A stretch of 10,276 nucleotides of DNA from Flavobacteriia bacterium (lineage in GTDB: Bacteria > Bacteroidota > Bacteroidia > Flavobacteriales > Flavobacteriaceae): positions 1-10,276 of the forward strand of contig JAHBAN010000136.1 in the NCBI GenBank assembly GCA_018500075.1, given 5' to 3'. The notes beneath the pieces were generated by a model, which saw only the letters and a program-made list of their open reading frames with translations, was not told where the DNA came from and searched no databases. Each line of letters opens with the position of its first letter. Position 1 is the stretch's first letter. Both the position numbers and the translations under genes were made by a program. Of this stretch, positions 7,038 through 10,276 are shown piece by piece.

Positions 7038-7052
7038 GGCCCGTTCGGGGCC
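7038..7052 (+). promoter_or_regulatory. Hairpin in the rpsD leader next to the ribosome binding site
   Basis: GGCCC (7038-7042), loop GTTCG and GGGCC (7048-7052) form a perfect 5-bp GC stem ending 8 nt before the AGAAGGAG Shine-Dalgarno (7061-7068). S4 is an autogenous translational repressor in enterics and binds its own leader in Bacillus, so a structured leader could serve feedback control here. No match to a known S4-binding leader is claimed. Confidence 0.35.
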
Positions 7053-7075
7053 TCGCTCTTAGAAGGAGATCAGCC

Positions 7076-7696
7076 GTGACAAAACGCACGTCTGCCAAGT
7101 ATAAAATTGACCGCCGCATGGGCGAAAACATCTGGGGCCGCCCCAAGTCACCTGTCAACCGTCGTGAATATGGCCCCGGCCAGCACGGTCAGCGCCGCAA
7201 GGGCAAACTGTCTGACTTCGGTCTGCAGCTGCGCGCCAAGCAAAAGCTGAAAGGCTACTACGGCGACCTGACAGAAAAGCAGTTCCGCCGCATCTATAAA
7301 GAAGCCGAGCGCGTCAAAGGCGACACAGGCGAGAACCTGATCGGCTTGCTCGAGCGCCGTCTGGATGCCGTTGTTTACCGTGCCAAATTTGTTGCGACCG
7401 TTTTTGCGGCGCGCCAGTTTGTCAACCACGGCCACGTCACTGTGAACGGCAAGAAAGTGAACATTCCGTCATACCGCGTCAAAGAAGGCGACGTTATCGA
7501 AGTGCGTGATCGCTCCAAGCAGATCGCTGTTGTGATCGAGGCCACGCAGCTCGCAGAGCGTGATGTGCCGGATTACATCGATGCGGATCACTCCAAAATG
7601 AAAGCGACATTCGTGCGCACGCCCGGTCTTGGCGATGTGCCTTATGCGGTGGTGATGGAACCGAACCTCGTCATCGAATATTACGCACAAAACTAA
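7076..7696 (+). CDS. rpsD: 30S ribosomal protein S4
   Basis: The 206-residue product is a full-length S4, a primary 16S rRNA-binding protein that nucleates small-subunit assembly and contributes to decoding accuracy. The N-terminus TKRTSAKYKIDRRMGENIWG and the PGQHGQRRKGKLSDFGLQLR block (44-63) are the alphaproteobacterial form. The helical N-terminal domain runs to about 92. The S4 RNA-binding fold follows (ERRLDAVVYRAKFVATVFAA and VNHGHVTVNGKKVNIPSYRV, about 92-155), and the C-terminus is VIEYYAQN. Translation starts at GTG 7076, 7 nt after a strong AGAAGGAG site (7061-7068). Codon use is visibly different from its neighbours (many C-ending codons such as CGC, AAC and GGC), as expected for a highly expressed gene. 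It stands alone between its own promoter and a strong terminator, not in the alpha operon. Confidence 0.99.
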   Translation: MTKRTSAKYKIDRRMGENIWGRPKSPVNRREYGPGQHGQRRKGKLSDFGLQLRAKQKLKGYYGDLTEKQFRRIYKEAERVKGDTGENLIGLLERRLDAVVYRAKFVATVFAARQFVNHGHVTVNGKKVNIPSYRVKEGDVIEVRDRSKQIAVVIEATQLAERDVPDYIDADHSKMKATFVRTPGLGDVPYAVVMEPNLVIEYYAQN

Positions 7697-7722
7697 GCAC
7701 GCGTATTTCGCAAGAGCTTACG

Positions 7723-7762
7723 AAAGGGCTGTGGCGGGATACCGCTGCGGCCCTTTTTCTTT
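7723..7762 (+). terminator. Rho-independent terminator of rpsD
   Basis: AAAGGGC (7723-7729) pairs with GCCCTTT (7750-7756), enclosing an inner GCGG-GATA-CCGC hairpin, and the 3' arm runs into TTTTTCTTT. It lies 26 nt after the rpsD stop codon and separates it from hisC. Confidence 0.88.
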
Positions 7763-7816
7763 GCTGGCGGCAAGATGTCTCTGCCAGTATGACCTGTGAG
7801 GAATTTGGAGAGAAGA

Positions 7817-8899
7817 ATGCGCCTTACACCGCAAGCAGGGATCATGAATATCGCTCTTTATGAGGGCGGAAAGTCCAGTATTGCCGGGCATTCTGATGTC
7901 TTGAAGCTGTCGTCAAACGAGAACCCGCTGGGGCCGCCGCCTGCGGCGATGACCGCGATTGGGCGGGCGTCGGGCACGGTTCATCGCTATCCCAGCACCG
8001 ACCATGCCGAGCTGCGCGCGGCGATTGGCCAGACCTACGGGCTGGCGGCGGAGCAGATTATCTGTGGAGTCGGGTCTGACGAGGTTTTGCAATTTGTCTG
8101 TCAGGCATTTGCCGGGGAAGGCGACGAGATCATCTATACCGAGCACGGGTTTTCCATGTACCCGATCCTCGCGCATATGGCGGGGGCGACGCCTGTGCAG
8201 GTGGCCGAGTCGGAGCGGGTTGTGAGCGTCGATCAGATCCTTGCGGCGGTGAGTGAGCGCACCCGGATTGTTATGTTGGCCAACCCTGCCAATCCGACCG
8301 GCACGATGCTGCCTGACGGGGAGCTTGAGCGGCTTGCGCGCGGCTTGCCTGCGACGGTGATTCTGGTGATTGATGGCGCTTATGCCGAGTATGCCGAGGG
8401 CTATGATGGCGGCGCAAGCCTTGTGGCCGAGCTTCCCAACGTCTTGATGACGCGAACTTTTTCCAAGGTTTACGGGCTTGGCGGGCTGCGCATTGGATGG
8501 GGCTACGGGGCGCGCGAGGTGATTGAGGTCCTGACGCGGATCCGGCAGCCGTTTAATCTGTCGACGGTGCAGCTTCAGGCGGCGCAGGCGGCTGTGGAAG
8601 ATCGGGACTGGGTGCCGGCTTGCACGGCTCTGAACGCCGAGCAGCGGGCGCGGCTGACGGCGGCTTTGCGGCAGCTCGGGGCGGCGTGTGACGAGAGTCA
8701 CGCCAATTTTGTTCTGGCGCGTTTTGCGGATGAGGCGGAAGCGGGGGCTGTGGATCTGGCCTTGCAGGCCGAGGGCATATTGGTGCGCCGCGTCACGGGA
8801 TATGGCTTCCCGGAGGGGCTTAGAATGACTGTGGGCGATGCACAACAGACAGGCCGTTTGATCGCGGCGCTGACAAAATGGCGGGAGGGGCGGGCATGA
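7817..8899 (+). CDS. hisC: Histidinol-phosphate/aromatic aminotransferase
   Basis: This 360-residue protein is a class I/II PLP-dependent aminotransferase of the HisC family. HisC transfers an amino group from glutamate to imidazole acetol phosphate in histidine synthesis; many members also make tyrosine and phenylalanine from their keto acids. Visible motifs are KLSSNENPLGPPP (30-42), HRYPS (56-60), GVGSDEVLQ (84-92, cofactor phosphate region), ANPANPTGT (155-163), DGAYAEY with PLP-binding Asp186 and TFSKVYGLGGLRIGW with Schiff-base Lys217. The start at ATG 7817 follows GGAG (7807-7810) by 6 nt; an upstream GTG at 7796 has poorer support. Its TGA overlaps the ATG of tyrA, so the two are co-translated. 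Pairing with tyrA, away from other his genes in this window, suggests that the enzyme serves the tyrosine branch, perhaps alongside histidine. No clear promoter was found in the short gap after the rpsD terminator. Confidence 0.94.
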   Translation: MRLTPQAGIMNIALYEGGKSSIAGHSDVLKLSSNENPLGPPPAAMTAIGRASGTVHRYPSTDHAELRAAIGQTYGLAAEQIICGVGSDEVLQFVCQAFAGEGDEIIYTEHGFSMYPILAHMAGATPVQVAESERVVSVDQILAAVSERTRIVMLANPANPTGTMLPDGELERLARGLPATVILVIDGAYAEYAEGYDGGASLVAELPNVLMTRTFSKVYGLGGLRIGWGYGAREVIEVLTRIRQPFNLSTVQLQAAQAAVEDRDWVPACTALNAEQRARLTAALRQLGAACDESHANFVLARFADEAEAGAVDLALQAEGILVRRVTGYGFPEGLRMTVGDAQQTGRLIAALTKWREGRA

Positions 8900-9825
8900 G
8901 CCAGTCTTATGAAAAAGTCGCCCTGATCGGGCTGGGGCTGATTGCCTCTTCGATGTTCTGGGCCATGAAACGGGGCGGGCTTGTGGGCGAGGTGCGCGGC
9001 TATGCGCGCTCGGGCGAGACGCGAGACACCGCGCGCGAGATCGGCTTGTGTGATGTGGTCTGTGACAGCGTGGCGGAGGCTGTGAAAGACGCGGATCTGG
9101 TTGTGCTATGTGTGCCTGTGGGGGCGATGGGCGCTGTGGCGGCCGAGATCGCACCCCATCTGAAAGCGGGCGCGACGGTCAGCGATGTGGGGTCTGTGAA
9201 GAAGGCCGTGATTGATGCCGTTGGCCCACATCTTCCTGAAAATGTTTACTTTATTGCGGCGCATCCTTTGGCAGGAACCGAGCATTCCGGGCCGCGTTCG
9301 GGCTTTGCAGAGCTGTTTGACAACCGGTATACGCTGCTTGTTCCGGCCGAGGGCACGCCACTTGAGGCGGTTGCGGCGCTGCGGGACCTTTGGGAGGGAA
9401 TGGGCGCGAAGGTGGAGGAGATGGATGCCGAGCACCATGATCTTGTGCTCGGTGTGACCTCCCATGCGCCCCATCTGATCGCTTATACGATGGTGGGTGT
9501 GGCCGATGATTTGCGCCGTGTGACGGACAGCGAAGTGATCAAATATTCGGCGGCGGGCTTTCGTGATTTTACGCGGATTGCGGCGTCGGACCCGACCATG
9601 TGGCGTGATGTGTTTCTCAACAACAAAGAGGCGACACTGGAAATTCTGGGGCGCTTCACGGAAGAGCTTTTTGCTTTGCAGCGGGCGATCCGCACCGGCG
9701 ATGGGGAGATGCTTCATGCGTATTTTACCCGCACGCGGGCGATCAGACGCGGGATTATCGAAGCGGGACAGGACACCGATGCGCCGGATTTTGGGCGGGT
9801 CAAGAAAGAGCCGTCAAAAAGCTAA
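8896..9825 (+). CDS. tyrA: Prephenate/arogenate dehydrogenase
   Basis: The 309-residue product is a monofunctional TyrA: no chorismate mutase or ACT domain is present. It oxidatively decarboxylates prephenate (or arogenate) with NAD(P) to 4-hydroxyphenylpyruvate (or tyrosine). An N-terminal Rossmann fold starts KVALIGLGLIASSM (7-20, GxGLIxxS nucleotide motif). Next come VVLCVPVGAM (69-78), the hallmark AAHPLAGTEHSGP (121-133), and SHAPHLIAY (189-197) with His190 and His193 in the substrate region. The helical dimer domain follows with the conserved AAGFRDFTRIAASDPTMWRD (219-238). The start at ATG 8896 overlaps the hisC stop (ATGA) and follows a GGAGGGG site (8884-8890); the ATG at 8878 would lie inside hisC with no such site. 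Whether it prefers prephenate or arogenate cannot be read from the sequence. No convincing intrinsic terminator follows immediately. Confidence 0.96.
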   Translation: MSQSYEKVALIGLGLIASSMFWAMKRGGLVGEVRGYARSGETRDTAREIGLCDVVCDSVAEAVKDADLVVLCVPVGAMGAVAAEIAPHLKAGATVSDVGSVKKAVIDAVGPHLPENVYFIAAHPLAGTEHSGPRSGFAELFDNRYTLLVPAEGTPLEAVAALRDLWEGMGAKVEEMDAEHHDLVLGVTSHAPHLIAYTMVGVADDLRRVTDSEVIKYSAAGFRDFTRIAASDPTMWRDVFLNNKEATLEILGRFTEELFALQRAIRTGDGEMLHAYFTRTRAIRRGIIEAGQDTDAPDFGRVKKEPSKS

Positions 9826-10016
9826 ATCTCTGATTTTGTGTAGTTTTCAAATAGTTTTTCTGCCAAAGAACACTGTGGCTCTGGGCCTGTGGTGACGGCT
9901 CTGGCGTGTTTGACGGGGCGGGCAGGGGCGGCGTTTGTCGCCGGTTCGCAAGCGGGCCAGCGGGCGGCTTTGCGGCCCTGTTTTGCTTTGGAGCGCCCTC
10001 ATGTTAGGGGCCAGAA

Positions 10017-10031
10017 TTTGAGCGACTCAAA
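10017..10031. promoter_or_regulatory. 15-bp palindrome, candidate operator
   Basis: TTTGAG-CGA-CTCAAA is a perfect inverted repeat with 6-bp arms, followed 3 bp later by the palindromic GTTAAC (10035-10040). It is not followed by a T-run, so it resembles a protein-binding site more than a terminator. The gene it would serve lies outside the window. Confidence 0.3.
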
Positions 10032-10066
10032 AGGTTAACGCCGCTGAGTTTTGGGGGGTGATATGT

Positions 10067-10094
10067 GTGCACAACCCGTGCACAACCCGTGCAC
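10067..10094. repeat. Three GTGCAC hexamers at 11-bp spacing
   Basis: The unit GTGCACAACCC occurs twice in exact tandem (10067-10077 and 10078-10088), and a third GTGCAC follows (10089-10094). Each hexamer is itself palindromic. An 11-bp period places the three sites on nearly the same face of the helix, which suits cooperative protein binding. There is no spacer of CRISPR type. Confidence 0.75.
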
Positions 10095-10160
10095 CGTCTA
10101 AACCCGATTTTGCAAGATGAAGAGAGCGCACGGTGCTTTGGCGCTGGCGCGGGGTGTGGG

Positions 10161-10191
10161 CGGTCGCATTTTGCTTTGCAAAATCCGACCG
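10161..10191. repeat. Strong hairpin, first half of an extragenic repeat
   Basis: CGGTCG (10161-10166) pairs with CGACCG (10186-10191), and ATTTTGC (10168-10174) pairs with GCAAAAT (10178-10184) around a TTT loop. The 13 base pairs are interrupted only by one C/C mismatch. The A/T inner stem with GC outer stem is unlike a terminator, as no T-run follows. Confidence 0.7.
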
Positions 10192-10192
10192 G

Positions 10193-10230
10193 CTGGGGGC
10201 GCTGCCCCCAGACCCCCGGGATATTTTTAG
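10193..10230. repeat. GGGGGC/GCCCCC hairpin with A/T tail (Rhodobacteraceae-type extragenic repeat)
   Basis: CTGGGGGC (10193-10200), loop GCT and GCCCCCAG (10204-10211) form a perfect 8-bp stem. It is followed by ACCCCCGGGATATTTTTAG. I recall very similar strings, GC hairpin plus CCCCGGGATATTTTT, recurring between genes in Roseobacter-group genomes. That is memory, not a search. The T-run is 13 nt after the stem, so a role as a plus-strand terminator is possible but atypical. Confidence 0.6.
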
Positions 10231-10276
10231 AAAGAAAAAGTGGGGGGCAACAGGGGTAAGACCGGCGGGGTTGGAG

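Larger units (their letters stand above)
9826..10276. other. Intergenic region without a supported gene
   Basis: No open frame here has a convincing start, ribosome binding site or protein-like composition. The first 80 bases are A/T-rich. A CGGCG-TTTGT-CGCCG hairpin lies at 9929-9943, and GGGCC (9954-9958) can pair with GGCCC ahead of GTTTTGCTTT near 9973-9990. That could be a weak terminator for hisC-tyrA. Palindromes, spaced GTGCAC hexamers and strong hairpins follow and are listed separately. Confidence 0.7.

Noticed and set aside
7913..9154. 413-codon open frame on the minus strand opposite hisC and tyrA
   Set aside because: It is antisense to two clearly recognisable enzymes, its translation is rich in Arg, Pro and His with no family motif, and long antisense frames are expected in GC-rich DNA.
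10067..10094. Tandem GTGCACAACCC as a small CRISPR array
   Set aside because: The units abut with no spacers, are only 11 bp long, and there are no cas genes.
10065..10259. 64-codon open frame near the right end
   Set aside because: It runs through the GTGCAC repeats and both hairpins, so its coding potential is an artefact of repeat sequence, and no Shine-Dalgarno precedes it.

Overview
The window is a GC-rich chromosomal segment that looks like a marine or soil alphaproteobacterium of the family Rhodobacteraceae (Roseobacter group). The evidence is an alphaproteobacterial-type ribosomal protein S4, a Hint-domain protein of a kind common in that family, and an intergenic hairpin repeat of the GGGGGC-loop-GCCCCC type followed by an A/T-rich tail. 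Nothing in the window marks a phage, transposon or CRISPR array.

Left part (1-5614, all on the minus strand, read right to left): a LysR-type regulator is followed by an aldehyde dehydrogenase, an M19 (renal dipeptidase-like) amidohydrolase with altered metal ligands, a 555-residue protein I do not recognise, and a 187-residue protein that resembles the DUF3726 family. The last four genes are tightly packed: a 4-bp gap and then two ATGA stop/start overlaps. They look like one catabolic operon, cut by the left window edge. A perfect 19-bp palindrome (CTTCA-N7-TGAAG core, with the T-N11-A signature) overlaps the lysR stop codon. It is centred about 65 bp upstream of the start point predicted from a plausible promoter for the aldehyde dehydrogenase. 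This is the classical position of a LysR-type recognition site, so the regulator probably controls the operon lying directly downstream of it. The substrate is unknown; an aldehyde or semialdehyde intermediate released with the help of an amide- or imide-cleaving enzyme is a reasonable guess.

Middle part (5615-6899): a divergent intergenic region carries a terminator-like hairpin, a 13-bp palindrome and A/T-rich sequence. It leads into a plus-strand gene for a protein with an unclassified N-terminal half and a C-terminal Hint (Hedgehog/intein autoprocessing) domain.

Right part (6900-9825, plus strand): rpsD has its own promoter, a roughly 110-nt leader with a hairpin just before the ribosome binding site, a GTG start and a strong intrinsic terminator. 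It is followed by a translationally coupled hisC-tyrA pair. TyrA makes 4-hydroxyphenylpyruvate from prephenate, and HisC-type aminotransferases can convert that to tyrosine as well as serve histidine synthesis, so the pair forms a compact amino-acid biosynthesis unit.

The final 450 bases (9826-10276) hold no convincing gene. They hold a series of palindromes, three GTGCAC hexamers at exact 11-bp spacing, and two adjacent strong hairpins that look like a dispersed extragenic repeat.
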